Assembly: GCA_004352715.1 (NCBI GenBank)
Contig: SCFE01000055.1
Coordinates: 1,178,709-1,242,708 of the forward strand
DNA length: 64,000 nt
DNA from: Hofstenia miamia
Taxonomy: Eukaryota; Xenacoelomorpha; Acoela
Reading direction: 5' to 3'
Shown: positions 23,298 through 34,573 of the stretch, one piece after another
Numbering within the stretch: the first letter of the stretch is position 1
How the letters are laid out: every line of letters begins with the position of its first letter
Made by a program: the position numbers and the translations under genes
Notes under the pieces: generated by a model
Told to the model about the DNA's origin: nothing
Seen by the model: only the letters and a program-made list of their open reading frames with translations
The model's database searches: none

Positions 23298-23520
23298 TGA
23301 TTGAGATAAGCATGGCAGCATACATAGAATTCATCAAAAAAAATATTTAGTGTGCAAGATCTACAATTCTTAAAAACCTACATTCATACTGATATTATCT
23401 TCATAGTTATTAATGTAATCAAAGACGCATTTTCTAATTTTGGGATTCTTGCCAAAATTTCAAAGTCATTTTCGTTCACCAATATTAAACCAATTTTGTT
23501 GAAATTTTGAATTTACATTT
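23298..23520 (-). repeat. Inverted repeat arm, right
   Basis: Reverse-complement partner of 20850-21085, roughly 70-80 percent alike by eye. Confidence 0.75.
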
Positions 23521-23599
23521 ATTTTACCCTTGCTACTGAAAACCACACGAGGCAAATCGAAATTCGATCAAAGTTTCTAACGATCCCCCTATTAGGTAT

Positions 23600-24340
23600 G
23601 GAAAGAATTTAAATCTTTTCCAAAAATTTGAAATTTTAAAGAAAACTTGTTAATCTTTTCAAAAACCCCTCCCCAGAAATACGCTTTAATAGAAATTGTC
23701 ATCATTGCATTAATGTATGTTCCCCAATAGACCTACCAATGCCCCATTATTTTCAAATTTGGTAATAGGCTTGGAGAAAGTTCTTTGTAAATTTGGAAAA
23801 AACGGTTTGTCCTCTAAAAAGGACGCCAGGCTGTTAAGGTTAATTAGGTAATATATATTTTTGTATTATATCGCATTATTAATAAGTGATTTCAACATAT
23901 ATACATGTTTTTACCAGATAGATGCAGATTCGATGCTGACAACACCGGGCATAAAATTTGAGATAATAAAACACTTTCATAGATTATGCATAAATATTTA
24001 AAACAAATATTTTAAGCAATGATATTAACTTGCCAAATTTCAAATAGGGTTACAAAACTGGTACAAAAAGTTAGTAATCCAGACAGAATATTACGGCTAC
24101 GTCCATTACTTGTCTAAGTAGATTCTTGGAAATTTTGCATTTTCTTTGTATTTCATTATTGACAATTATACTTATATTGTTCGGTTTTGTCACAGCAAAG
24201 AAGACTAACAGAAGTATTCTCTAAGTTAATTAGTATTGGTTAATTTCTTTTCTGTGGATTTTGTCATTCGTTTTGATAGCCAATCAATTCCCTTGCCAGT
24301 TTTGAAGCAAACATTATTTTCTGGTTTCTCAATAATTTAT
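23600..24340. other. Upstream region of the GPCR gene
   Basis: AT-rich, no recognised element. An in-frame TAG at 24277-24279 precedes the GPCR frame, and TTTATACAG directly before its first Met could serve as a splice acceptor for a 5' noncoding exon. Confidence 0.4.
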
Positions 24341-24345
24341 ACAGA

Positions 24346-25551
24346 ATGGTCAACTTTGCGATATTGGTCAGGGTAGCTAAGGTTGTGCTAAGCATTTGTG
24401 CTTTCATCAGCAACCTTTTCGTTTTCATACTTCTTTGTAAAAAGCGTCGTAAAATAGCCAGTGAATACTTAATCAGTGGGCTCGCCTTTACCGATGGTTG
24501 TTTTGGATTCATATGTGGATTCACAATTACACTGGAATTGACTTCCAACCTTAGTCTTTTTAGTGAAGAAATTGTATGCTCCCTTAATCACTTTACATAT
24601 ACTTTTTTAATGTTTGCATCTTTTCAATTCATATGCTTAATTGCCATCAACAGGTACTGGGCTGTCTGTCGTCCCTTCAATTACAAGTCTTGTTTCACTA
24701 AGGGACGTAGTCAGATAAGTCTGTTCTTCGTGTTTCTTAGCTCAGCTTCTTTTGCCGCGCCTGATATATTTCTGTGCTTTTTTTGTTCGGATATATCTTC
24801 ATATCAAGCTGCCAATGTAACATTTTACAATGAAGATTTTGTTCAGTTTTGCGCACAATTTCAACATATCTACGAACTTTTATGGTTTTTATCAAAGTGT
24901 GTTTTGATCTTAGCATCATGGTCATTTTTGTTTACGGTCTATATTGCATTTTCTAGAAGATTTAGGCAATCGTTCTGGCTACCAGTTGTTGTTCCATATC
25001 GTGTTGCAAAACAGAAAGTGATAAACTTAGTTCGGTACGTCCTTTGCACATCACAATTAAATGGAACTGTTCCAGCAGCTAAATCCGGCATCGATGCATC
25101 ATCCGAAAGCTATACCAGCTCAACAACTCATTTGAAATTGGATTCAAACAGGACGAAACATAGCGAACCCTACTCCTCCAAACCTGTCAACAAAAGTGAT
25201 TCGAAGAACAGGATCACATTCACGCTATTCTTCATAAGTTTTATGTTCATAGTTATCTCACTGCCGTCTACTATTGTCCAAGTTTTATATATAATTGATC
25301 CTTATAATATGTTCGCACATTCAGATTTCCTATTTGATATCTATATGTATACAGAACTCTTCTATGTTGTCAATTTCGTTATAAATCCTTTGATATACAT
25401 GAAGTCCAACAGTTTCTTGCGCACTTCATTAAAAGAAATTTTTTCAAGTTGTCGACCTCCTTTAAAGCAGACATCAAGAGGTTTTCAGCAAATATCCACT
25501 CCTTTACCCAGTGATCAGCGATTGCCAAACAACCCGGAGACGTTTACATAG
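24346..25551 (+). CDS. Rhodopsin-like (class A) orphan G-protein-coupled receptor
   Basis: An intact, intronless 401-residue seven-transmembrane receptor expected at the plasma membrane. TM1 (about 5-30) has S-N23, the position of the conserved GN; TM2 has LAFTD with Asp50; Cys78 at the top of TM3 can pair with Cys169 in the second extracellular loop. TM3 ends INRYWAV (102-104 NRY in place of DRY). TM4 lacks the usual Trp, and TM5 (176-202) lacks the usual Pro. A long third inner loop (about 203-288) is Ser/Thr rich. TM6 has VISLPS with Pro307, without the CWxP Trp; TM7 has NPLIY (347-351), then a short amphipathic helix and Cys369, a possible palmitoylation site. Sequons at N68 and N157. The N-terminus is only a few residues, so a large peptide-binding ectodomain is absent. 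The start is the first Met after an in-frame stop. The ligand cannot be inferred; loss of the DRY acid occurs in several invertebrate orphan groups. Confidence 0.93.
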   Translation: MVNFAILVRVAKVVLSICAFISNLFVFILLCKKRRKIASEYLISGLAFTDGCFGFICGFTITLELTSNLSLFSEEIVCSLNHFTYTFLMFASFQFICLIAINRYWAVCRPFNYKSCFTKGRSQISLFFVFLSSASFAAPDIFLCFFCSDISSYQAANVTFYNEDFVQFCAQFQHIYELLWFLSKCVLILASWSFLFTVYIAFSRRFRQSFWLPVVVPYRVAKQKVINLVRYVLCTSQLNGTVPAAKSGIDASSESYTSSTTHLKLDSNRTKHSEPYSSKPVNKSDSKNRITFTLFFISFMFIVISLPSTIVQVLYIIDPYNMFAHSDFLFDIYMYTELFYVVNFVINPLIYMKSNSFLRTSLKEIFSSCRPPLKQTSRGFQQISTPLPSDQRLPNNPETFT

Positions 25552-25820
25552 TTGGTGTTGATTTTGAGTGTGCTAAGCGTACAACTATATTATAAAATTT
25601 CTTGGTTATTATTGAAGCTTTGAGTGGAACAACAAGACTTTCGTGCTTACATAATCAACGGGACACTTCTTGTTTTAGTAAGAGTGACTAGGCCTATTTC
25701 GAACGAATCTAACAGAAATATTTGCATTGAATTGAGCACTATGCCGAAAATTAAAGGCTTAGTCCGTTCAATTTCAATGTTGTCAAATATATTGTTAACG
25801 AACAATAGTATAACCTTCAT
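25552..25820. other. 3' flank of the GPCR gene
   Basis: No coding similarity. TATTATAAAATTTC near 25588 is the only weak polyadenylation-like context; no clear AATAAA lies directly after the stop. Confidence 0.35.
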
Positions 25821-25824
25821 TTAA

Positions 25825-26041
25825 CACTAGAAACGCGACAATAGGTCAAAATGACCTGTAAGCCATTTTTTGTTTGCTTCATTAGGCCCCTATTCAGTCA
25901 GCAAAAACACTAGCAGTTACAGATACTTCCAAATATGTTGATAATCTCATTGAATTTGCTATTCGTAGATATTTTGTTTCTGTACCATAATTTTCTCATC
26001 AAACGTAGATTTATAATCAAGAAGTGCTCGCTGTTCTAGTG
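25825..26041. mobile_element. piggyBac-like MITE, copy 2 (217 bp)
   Basis: CACTAGAAACGCGACAATAG at the left tip and TTCTAGTG at the right tip, with TTAA at 25821-25824 and TAAT after the right tip (one base short of TTAA). The inner palindrome AGGTCAAAATGACCT is complete in this copy. It aligns along its length with 16437-16646. Confidence 0.85.
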
Positions 26042-26705
26042 TAATGAAAATATGTTAGCTTTATATAGATGTCCTTTCATTGTTCTAAAATTGTATTGAA
26101 TTATATTTTTGTAGAAAGTTATTTTTTTATTTTCATGATTGAAACATCTTAGTAGGCATATTAGTACGCCTACATTTTGGATATTGAGTTCATTATGCGT
26201 GCTTTGTTAAAATGATTTCAAACTTATATGAGATTTAGTCTTAAAAATGTAATATTCTACTTTGTTAATTTTCTATAATAAGTTGATCAACGAGACTTCA
26301 CTACTATTTGGAATATATTTATATATTTTGCTGCGTAATATCAAGATATTTTTAATTTAATTTAGGAAAATTTGAATATTTTGCATAGGGCGAACAAAAA
26401 GGGATCTATAAGAATATTAGAAAATTATCAAAAAATGTGAATTGGTTATAGATTTCTAAATTCTGATTTGAACGTTTTTGACATCCACTCTTGCATATCA
26501 TTCCTATTAAAAAACAAATTAAGTAAAGATTTTAAGAATCAATGTAATGGCTAAAATAGCTCGTAAACCTTATGTAAAGAAACGGATCATTAAGGGAAAT
26601 ACTATAGACTAACTGCATTACCAAAATTCTTTGTCTAGAACAGTTTCTAAAAAGCTTTATTTCATCTGGATTTGAAAAACTAGAATTTTTTTGGAAACTA
26701 GCTAG
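26042..26705. other. AT-rich stretch, no recognised gene
   Basis: Nothing beyond short chance frames. Confidence 0.4.
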
Positions 26706-26708
26706 CCT

Positions 26709-26846
26709 AATTTTTTCTCTTACTTCGTTTTCTTCGTCTTTCAATCCTTCCTCCTCTTCATCTTCTACTTCTCCTTCCTCTTCTTTTTCTTCTTCTTCTT
26801 CCTTTTCTCTCTCTTTTTCATCTTTGTCTTCTTGCTCCTCTTCTTA
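26709..26846. repeat. Imperfect (CTT/TCC) polypyrimidine tract
   Basis: About 135 bases almost purely C and T on the plus strand. On the minus strand it opens a frame that begins after a stop and encodes a run of about 40 mostly Glu/Lys residues continuing into a 70-codon frame (26532-26744). The acidic run follows from the triplet repeat and has no family match that I recognise. Confidence 0.8.
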
Positions 26847-26849
26847 GCG

Positions 26850-29740
26850 CATTAAAAATAATTTGATGTCGGCATAAGGACATAATAAACATTTGTATTT
26901 AAAGAGTTTAGATGTTAGTATGTTTTGCTTGTTTAACTGGGAGTAGTAGTGTAAGTCACTTTGAAATATTAAACTTTAATTTTGCTTTGTTCTATATTAT
27001 GTACAATTAATTCGATACCAAATAAACAAGGTCCCCTATTTAATTTGTTATCAATTTAAATAATGAGTCGTCTATTATTGGTTCATCAAATCCAATTACT
27101 GCAGTTCCCTACTCAGTTGATGATAAAGAATTATTCATTCATCTACTAAGAGTAAAGCAAGTCCTTTCAAAAGCGCATTAGATATTTAAAACTTAATGAA
27201 CTTTCTATTTTAATTTGTTAAATCGATTATATTAATATTTATTAGTTTTTTTATTATGTTATGGTAATAATCACTCTTTTTGTATTTGCTATCAACAAAT
27301 ATTGACAATAGATGTAATTTACAAGACAAAAGATGTTCCGTCATAAAAATGAATAATGTCTTTAAATTTTTCGATTGTTTGACACTAAAACCTTTTTACC
27401 TTTGTTGGCAATTGAATCATCGATATTGATTTGCATTCTAAAACTGTTCTAATGTTTAAACTAACCGGTGCTGCCAGATTCTTAAAACAAAGTTTTTTAA
27501 AAAATCAAGACATTTAGTACAAGTATGTTTTAAGATAAGTTTGATCATAGTAACACTGGAGAAGTGGTTCTAAGTCAGTATATAAAAAACAAAATATCTG
27601 ATGTGTAAGTCAATCTTATCTAGCCTACTAAAGGATAGAAGCGAGACGTTATTTTTAGGCTATTCCGCAGCTATGCTTCTGTTAGCAATAAAGTATAGCT
27701 TTGAGATTTAATTATCTAAGCCTATTAAGAAATATTGAAAGCCTTTTACATGGACGCATCTATATGGTTAAGCCCGCTCATGCAATGATGAAGATTTGTT
27801 TTTGTAAAAATTTATTCTTGTGCTTGAAGTACATTTTTTTCAATTTAGAAATTCGATTTTTTGTAAAAATATTCAAATTCTTTCCATACCTAATGCTCAA
27901 ATAATGAGGTGGTCTGATATCTGTGGGAACAACAACTCAATATAAATGCACAGAAAAACAATCAAATCTTGCATTTTCTAATATATTATATTCTTAAATT
28001 GACATCATTCATTTCACAAATATACATTCAGGATTTAAGATTTAATCCCTTTGTATTTGTTGAAATTCAACGAATTTTACTCTCTATCTTTAAAAACAAA
28101 GAAGCAGCAATGCAATTTTCAAAATTTAATATTTCAATTTATTAATAAATTATTTAAAATAATAAATAAATGATTTTAATTCAGATTAATGCACCTGCAA
28201 TAATCTCGAAATTTATGTTGTTATATAATAATCATTATCTATAAATACAAAGAATTTATTAGAAGTTTAAATATAGATATATATTTGCAGCTGTCAATTT
28301 TAGGGCTGTCGACCTTGCATTTCATTAAGAATTTTCTTTTCTGACGATTGTATAATAATAATGTCATGTTTATACATTCAAGATCAATATCTCTTATAAA
28401 TATATCTCATTCTGTATTAATTCGATAAACATGTCATATGTGTTACATTTTATAAGCCATCTCCAGCACCCAGCTGGGAGGAAATGTAGCACAGTTCGGC
28501 CCATCACAGGACACTTTAGGAATGGGAAAATCCAGGACAGCTTATTTAAATTAATGCGAATTCGCACAAATTTTAATCTTTAAATAATTTTGTGATAGAG
28601 ATATCCCAATTTCAAAACATTTGAAAACATTTCACTTATTCCAATCTAAATAAGTTGAAGCTTCTTTACTTATCTAACTCATCCAAATAATCGCCAAGCA
28701 TATTCTTATGCGTGTGTGCTTGGCATATCAAGAAATAATTGCATGCAACATAAAAAACCACTAGAACATTGAAATTACACATCTCAAGAAATTTGAATCA
28801 CTTTAATTGCACACCACTAAGCGGAGGAAAACTAAATTGATTTGCTTCAAAATAAATGTTGTGCGATAATTCAATTGGCAAGTTCATTACATGTTTTACA
28901 ACAAAGTGAATTACCACGATTTAAACAAGAAGGCTTATTCAGCAATAAATCGTCATAGAGGGTTTTCAAGATTCATAGGTTTTGGTGTAAAACGTGTTTG
29001 AAATAGACACTTTCAATTTTTCTATTGAAAAATCGATGTTGGGAATAAAATTTTTAAAAATCCTGGCAAGTTCTTTAAGAGATCAACAACACAATATGCA
29101 ATATTGAAATGTCAGACAAAACCTTCCTGACAGGGATTGATCATAGAGGCTTTTCTAGATGATAAAGAAACGTCAGAATTTATTATTTCATTGTCTTACT
29201 AATGTATTAACATAGCAAATTTCATGCACGCGAAATTGAAGATAATATTTCTCAGATTATTAAAATGAGCCTAATTTCTTCCTATGTTGACTAGAAACGA
29301 ATGCCTGAATACAGCTCAGTTTTTGAAACAGTCCGGGGGTTTTGGTACCATATCCACTTTTATGGTCTTAAGTTGAGTTTTGTATAGATTACGTTTATAA
29401 TATCTAAAATGTCTAAGAACTTTCAAATACATGATTGATCAAATTTTAAAGATACCCGTCTTCACTTCCAGTTCTTGTTATATTTTTTAGCACTGCTTAA
29501 TATCAAAAAGAATGATTGCCAATAAGTTTTGTACAACTGCAAATAATATCTTAAATTTCATAGAAATTTAGTCCCAGGCCTTGGGATACCTAATGAAATT
29601 GAGTTTAACTTGATTTGGAGATGTTTTTGCAAAGCATCTTCAACAAACTCAATTTTTAATTAAAAATCTTTGTTCTAAAAATAGCCAATTTCACACTTAT
29701 CTTGATTTGCGTGAAAAGTTTTAAGTTAACGAGCCTATAG
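26850..29740. other. AT-rich spacer
   Basis: No recognised coding sequence or termini. A small GC-richer patch at 28455-28540 (CCAGCACCCAGCTGGGAGG) stands out but was not identified. Confidence 0.4.
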
Positions 29741-29742
29741 TA

Positions 29743-30575
29743 CAAGGTGGAGCAGAGAAACTTGCTTATTTGAAACATATATTTTAACAAAAGTAATGAA
29801 TCACAATCAAAAACAAGTAAATTATACAATTTGCCACTTTTAAATATGATATTAGGCAAATGACATCCGTTATTGTCAATAAATTGTGTGAGTCGTTTCC
29901 AGAAATTGATGTTGACTTTTTCCAACATTTCAATAGGAATCTTGGCCGCGGCTTCACGAATGTTATTCTTTAGATGGTTCAGGTTGTTGGGTCTGTCACG
30001 GTAGTCGACGGACTTCAGAAATTCTCACAAGAAATAATCGCAAGGAGCAAGATCAGGGGACCTTGCTAGGCACTGAAGATTGCCCCTCAAAGAGATCACG
30101 TGCCCAAGAAAGGCTTCATTCAAGACAACCTTGGATGCTCTTGACGTATGCGTAGTTGCCCCATCTTGCATAAACCAAACATTGTCGGGGAGACCTCAAG
30201 ATGGATTGTCGCACCGCTTCGATATTCATCGGAGATCTTGCAGTCCTTTGGCGACCAGGCTTCTTCTTCTTCTTCACATCTCCAGATTCCCTGAAGTTCT
30301 ACACTCACGAAACGATTGATTGTCGTCCTGGAACACGGCCACGAGGTGCAAGGTTGAAGTGCCCACGAAATGCATGCTGTGCGTCAATGAATGATTTCCC
30401 ACAGGAAAAATATGCCTCAAATGACACAAGCACGTTCCACGTTCGTCCATTCCATAACTACTGCAAAGAAACAAGAAAATAAATTAATGCGACTCATCAT
30501 ACAAAACAAAACTTTACAGTAAATCACACTTCAGGAAGGCTAATTCAAATAAGCAAGTTGCTCTTCCCCACTCTG
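29743..30575 (-). mobile_element. mariner-like DD41D deletion derivative (833 bp)
   Basis: Inverted termini of about 32 bases: 29743-29774 (CAAGGTGGAGCAGAGAAACT at the tip) and 30544-30575, with TA at 29741-29742 and 30576-30577. The inner halves ACTTGCTTATTTGAA are identical. The whole element is GC-richer than its surroundings except near its left end. It encodes a transposase pseudogene on the minus strand with the centre removed. Confidence 0.9.
29760..30455 (-). pseudogene. DD41D-type mariner transposase, internally deleted
   Basis: On the minus strand the N-terminus reads FIDAQHAFRGHF, then FRESGDVKKKKKPGRQRTAR and NIEAVRQSILRSPR, which is the helix-turn-helix plus GRPRT linker of this mariner subgroup. 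Directly after RSPR (about 30195) the sequence jumps to NVWFMQDGATTHT, skipping the region with the first catalytic Asp. The second Asp (QDGA) and the third (APCDYFL) are separated by 41 residues, which I counted, so the class is DD41D; LARSPDLAP precedes the third Asp. The C-terminus runs KSVDYRDRPNNLNHLKNNI and NFWKRLTQFIDNNGCH. Frameshifts in the N-terminal half and a stop after DYFL confirm inactivity. The TIRs are intact enough that it could have been mobilised in trans. Confidence 0.85.
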
Positions 30576-30820
30576 TAGTTTGTTATACTAAATTTGCTAT
30601 TCAACCTTTCAATTTTAAACTTTCATAAACGCGTGTCAACAATTCGGCAATGAAAAATGTTGAATTCTCACTTTTTGAGTAAAAAATTACTGCCAAATAT
30701 TTAATCTTAAATCAATAAAATATTTAAATTATTCGAGCATTCATTTGCCCTAACAGAAATATTTACAAATCTAATAAAGGTCAGGTATAGAAATTACACA
30801 GGGATAAAAGGTAACATTTA

Positions 30821-31620
30821 GACAATATATCATATAAATTGACTTAAAGCAAAAGCTAAATAATTTCGATTTAAAAGACGTAGGGACGACCATAGATTGA
30901 AATCAATGTTTTAATGATGAAATTTGGAGAGAGGAACAACATCATAAAAGAATCTGATAGAAGAAAAGTATCGTTTTTGGATGCCTCACCCCTCCCATTG
31001 TTTTTGTCCTTGGAAGCTATATTAGCCGGTGTTTATCTAATTAATATTTAATGAAACGAATTTTTTAATCTTCAACCTACATTGGACGTTCTAATTAAAC
31101 ATAGGATTCGCAAACGTTTTTCATGTTTATGCATTCGCTTTGTTATTTCTCTATTTTTTTATTAAATGATTTCACCTATTTTACTTTAATTCAATCCCAC
31201 CCATTTTCTAATTATATTTGTCTAACCGGACACATTCTTGATTCAATAAATTGAATGTAATCCGACACATGGATTGATGCGCTTCCAACTCTTTTGGTTG
31301 TGTCTTAGATTTTCCTTTCACCTTGGCTTACTATAGTTACTCGCGTGTTGCTAAAGGCATCATCAAAAAGACTGCGTCTCGTATAGTTGATAGTTAGAGC
31401 CAGGGAAATTAGAGATGTATATTGTTCAATAATTTGAAGTGAATTTTTTGTTAGAAATTTGATTGTTAAAAATAAAAAGAACACCGTGGAATTGATTAGA
31501 TATTCATGACCAACACGACGCCTATACACTTACAGATTTTCCAATGCACAAAATATTTCAAAGTCAATTTTTGCAATTACTAATACCATGAAAGATGAAT
31601 TCTAACAATACAATGCTCAA
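30821..31620 (+). repeat. Dispersed 0.8-kb repeat, copy A
   Basis: Aligns in the same orientation with 43194-43990 at high similarity, including ATAGATTGAAATCAA and GGAGAGAGGAACAACATCAT in the first part and AGACTTCG/AGACTGCGTCTCGTATAG in the last part. No TIR, poly-A tail or target duplication was found. On the minus strand both copies keep an open frame with EQYTSLISLALTI and RRSLFDDAF, of unknown meaning. Confidence 0.88.
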
Positions 31621-31989
31621 TTCAATTGCTTTCAAATTTTTAATTATCATTATTTACGAATATGATTATTGTGATTGGTTTGTAAGTGATATTTTTACAA
31701 ACTTAGTAGAAGTCTGTTTTAAGTGAATGTCTTGAAAATCCGTTAGCGTTGACAGACAAAGGTTCGCTTAAGTGTGTTGAAAGTTGCTGGTACAATTCAA
31801 TTCAATATATTGCGATCATCAACTAGCGTGATATTTAATAATTGGTGAAATGCTTGATTAAACGCTTGGACAATCTTCTTGTTAAGTGATAACTGGGCTT
31901 GCAATACATGAAAACATTCACTTGAAAACTCACACTTTGGAAATGATAAAAAAAATTCTCTTTAAACTTAATCAGCCCTGCTTGTTGGC

Positions 31990-32180
31990 TGGCTTTGCTA
32001 CAAGCAAAGAGCGTTTCTAAAAACTCTGTTTCACTTTACGCTGATGTAAGTTGGCAGATAAATCTAGTAATTAAGTATATAAGAACTGACATGTTCTCTA
32101 AATAATAAAATGGCAATTGCATTCAGAAGTAATCCCAGGTAAAAATTAGTGTGGCAATACTTATATTAGTCAATTGATGG
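31990..32180 (+). repeat. Dispersed repeat, inverse of 57640-57840
   Basis: The reverse complement of this stretch shares CCAACTTACATCA, GTTCTTATATA and TAATATAAGTATTGCCACA, in order, with 57640-57840. Similarity is moderate. Confidence 0.65.
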
Positions 32181-32769
32181 TGGTGGGATCTTGGTGAAAT
32201 TGCCACCCCCGTCAGGATTCCAAAATTCATTTCTGTTTGTTAAATTAAAAATTTTCGGTAAAAAATGAAAAATTGTAAAAGATAGTGTAGTGAAATGCAT
32301 TTCTTATCGTCGATTTTTTCAATATTTTTTACAAAATTTCAAAGGGCTTGCTTTGATTTTGGTCACTTGCTTGGACATGAGATGTTCCCTTCATCAGAAA
32401 GTCCTGCGTACGCCCCTTGGTGGTGGTAAGAAGAGCTTATGAAATGTGAAATATATGAAACATTTATTGAAAAACGTTAACAATGCAATTTGAATTTCAA
32501 CACAATTGAATTAGCATTGTTGACGGATTAAAGTGAATATAACCATAGTTATCAATACATTCTGCAAATTATCCATTAAAATTCATAGTGTAGTTCGTAT
32601 GAGCTTCAATGAAACACTAGATACTATTCGTATCGAAAAAAATGTAGGCTAGGCTTGGGCCTAATCTATTTATGGCTGAGCAGAGCTTGTACCTAAAAAA
32701 ATCGGCCAATTCCAACTCTGCATTAGCATTAGACCAACTCATTATTGGAGCATTACATATGGCAAAAAT

Positions 32770-32990
32770 TTTAACTTTTAAAAATTGGATTTCTCATGAA
32801 AAAAAATAAATTTTTTGATATACTTCAGGCACTGGATAATTTCTTATCACAAAAGTTCATCACTCATGAGTGCGCACAAACCCATAAATGTGTCCATATC
32901 ACAGGTTTTCAATATTTCTTAACAGGCTTGGATTAAAATTTTCGAAATTGTGTACGAAGCAGTTTGTTACATTAAAGTAATGCTAATAGA
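32770..32990 (+). repeat. Dispersed repeat with empty hAT site
   Basis: It matches 21090-21244 and then continues directly into the sequence matching 22516-22670: ACTTCAGGCAC, CATAAATGTGTCCATAT, then TTTTCAATATTTCTTAACAGGCTT. It is the unoccupied version of the site holding the hAT element 21245-22507. Confidence 0.8.
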
Positions 32991-33326
32991 AATAGGGTTA
33001 AATTAAGTCTTGAAATTCTGGACTAAATCCAAATAGAATTCTTTGGTTGAAATAGAATGAGATCACATTGATAAATTTAAAGCAATGCACTTTTGTAAAT
33101 AGAACAAACTCTTACAAACTGATATTTTAATCATAGGAAATACTGCATAGCTGAAGGACTTAGAGTTTGCATCAAAAAAATGGGGATTGTTTTATATTTC
33201 ACATCATAATTTATGCGAGATAATAGAATAGAAGTTTACCTTAAAATGAATTCCCTCTTTATAATAAGACGAAGCATTCAAATGTGAGTGAGACTAGTGT
33301 GATGTGCTCCTTACTTAATTCAAAGT

Positions 33327-33331
<5 letters not shown>

Positions 33332-33366
<35 letters not shown>

Positions 33367-33650
33367 NGAGACAGATATATATATTTATAATATTTTGGAA
33401 AAAACGTTTAAAAAATGTATCAATTACTATCATCGGGCTATTTCTTTTACAATTTTCAAGATTTCACAGAGTTATCGAGTGAAATCCTTTGCAGTTCACA
33501 TTTGTAACCAGGTCGCATTATGTGACCTCATTGTAACTATGATTTTAAATGCCCATAATTACTTGCAAATTGCAAGTTGCAATGAGTGAAGTACATTGCT
33601 TCAAGCATTTTTTTTGCAAAATTTTAATAAAAGTATTAATAGTGTTATAT

Positions 33651-33691
<41 letters not shown>
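33332..33691. repeat. Two (TA)n tracts with a single-N join between
   Basis: TA runs at 33332-33362 and about 33656-33691; an N at 33367 marks a contig join directly after the first. The 280 bases between have no identity. Confidence 0.9.
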
Positions 33692-33694
<3 letters not shown>

Positions 33695-33899
33695 GCAGGC
33701 CTATTCCCCATTTTTATGAAGAATGGTTCAAAAGTTAATCTCTTATATTTTTACAAAAGCTTAAAATTTTCTCATAATACATGTAATCGCAATCTTGTCT
33801 CCAAAATTGATAACAACCATTTTAATAGAGACCATCGTTTGTGTATGTCTTGCATTGTTGAAATAGAGAAATTCTACTGTATATGTATATTTTTTTAAA

Positions 33900-34490
33900 T
33901 TTTAAGTAGCTTACACTTAAGTTCTTCTATTGATATCAGGTAGACAACTGAAATAACGACATAAGCAATGGTTGTAGGACAGTTTAGATATTAAAATAAT
34001 TGTTTTCGTGAAACACACATTTTAGAGTACCTTCTGATGAAAAATTGAGATCGAACTGTAAAATACACGTCTGTAATGAGTAAATATGAAGTTGCAGTAT
34101 AACACACTTCATTATAATAACCAATAATGGACTTGAATGATTTTCCCAATTAGACTATTTGAAACATGACATACATTAGTTTAGCTTAGTTTGAACATGA
34201 TTCTAAGGAATATATATATATAGATATCATTTTTCGAAAAACAAGCTATGAGTAATTCACAGGTCAGTGTCCAATAAACCATTGCTAATCTTAAACATGT
34301 AATATTTTCATTAGTAAGCCTACTTGCTGCAGTTCTTTCAGTAACTCCTGCTGTCTTTGTAGTCTAGTTGGGGGATTGAGAAATAAGGATTGAATAGAGT
34401 CTTTATTCACTTTGCAAATGATGTGCCAGAAAGCTTACTTTAAGCAAGTCCTATTCTTTATACGTGACATAACCATGATTCTATTTAAAG
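33900..34490. other. AT-rich spacer
   Basis: No recognised feature except a short TA run near 34208. Confidence 0.4.
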
Positions 34491-34497
34491 TAAAGAG

Positions 34498-34538
<41 letters not shown>

Positions 34539-34541
34539 CTG

Positions 34542-34572
<31 letters not shown>

Positions 34573-34573
34573 A
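34498..34573. repeat. Compound (TA)n tract
   Basis: TA runs on both sides of an ACATATACTGTGTATATATACA core; it directly abuts the left end of the Tc1-like MITE. Confidence 0.95.

Larger units (their letters stand above)
20630..23600. repeat. Composite dispersed repeat region
   Basis: Parts recur elsewhere in the window. 20630-20790 matches 57960-58130 in the same orientation (shared CCACATGATAG and TTTTTCGCTCT). 20850-21085 matches the reverse complement of 23298-23520. 21090-21244 plus 22516-22670 matches 32770-32990, where the hAT insertion is absent. No protein coding potential is recognised. It may be one large non-autonomous element family with inverted arms. Confidence 0.65.

Noticed and set aside
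24264-24548. 94-codon minus-strand frame
   Set aside because: It is antisense to the start of the GPCR gene and has no family signature.
26709-26846. CRISPR-like or satellite array
   Set aside because: Short irregular triplets without spacer structure; a simple polypyrimidine tract.
26532-26850. Acidic Glu/Lys-rich protein
   Set aside because: The acidic run derives from an imperfect GAA/GGA triplet tract; no conserved domain follows.
33284-33898. Two 100-codon frames with IYIYIY runs
   Set aside because: They are open because (TA)n repeats encode alternating Ile and Tyr; no family similarity in the rest.
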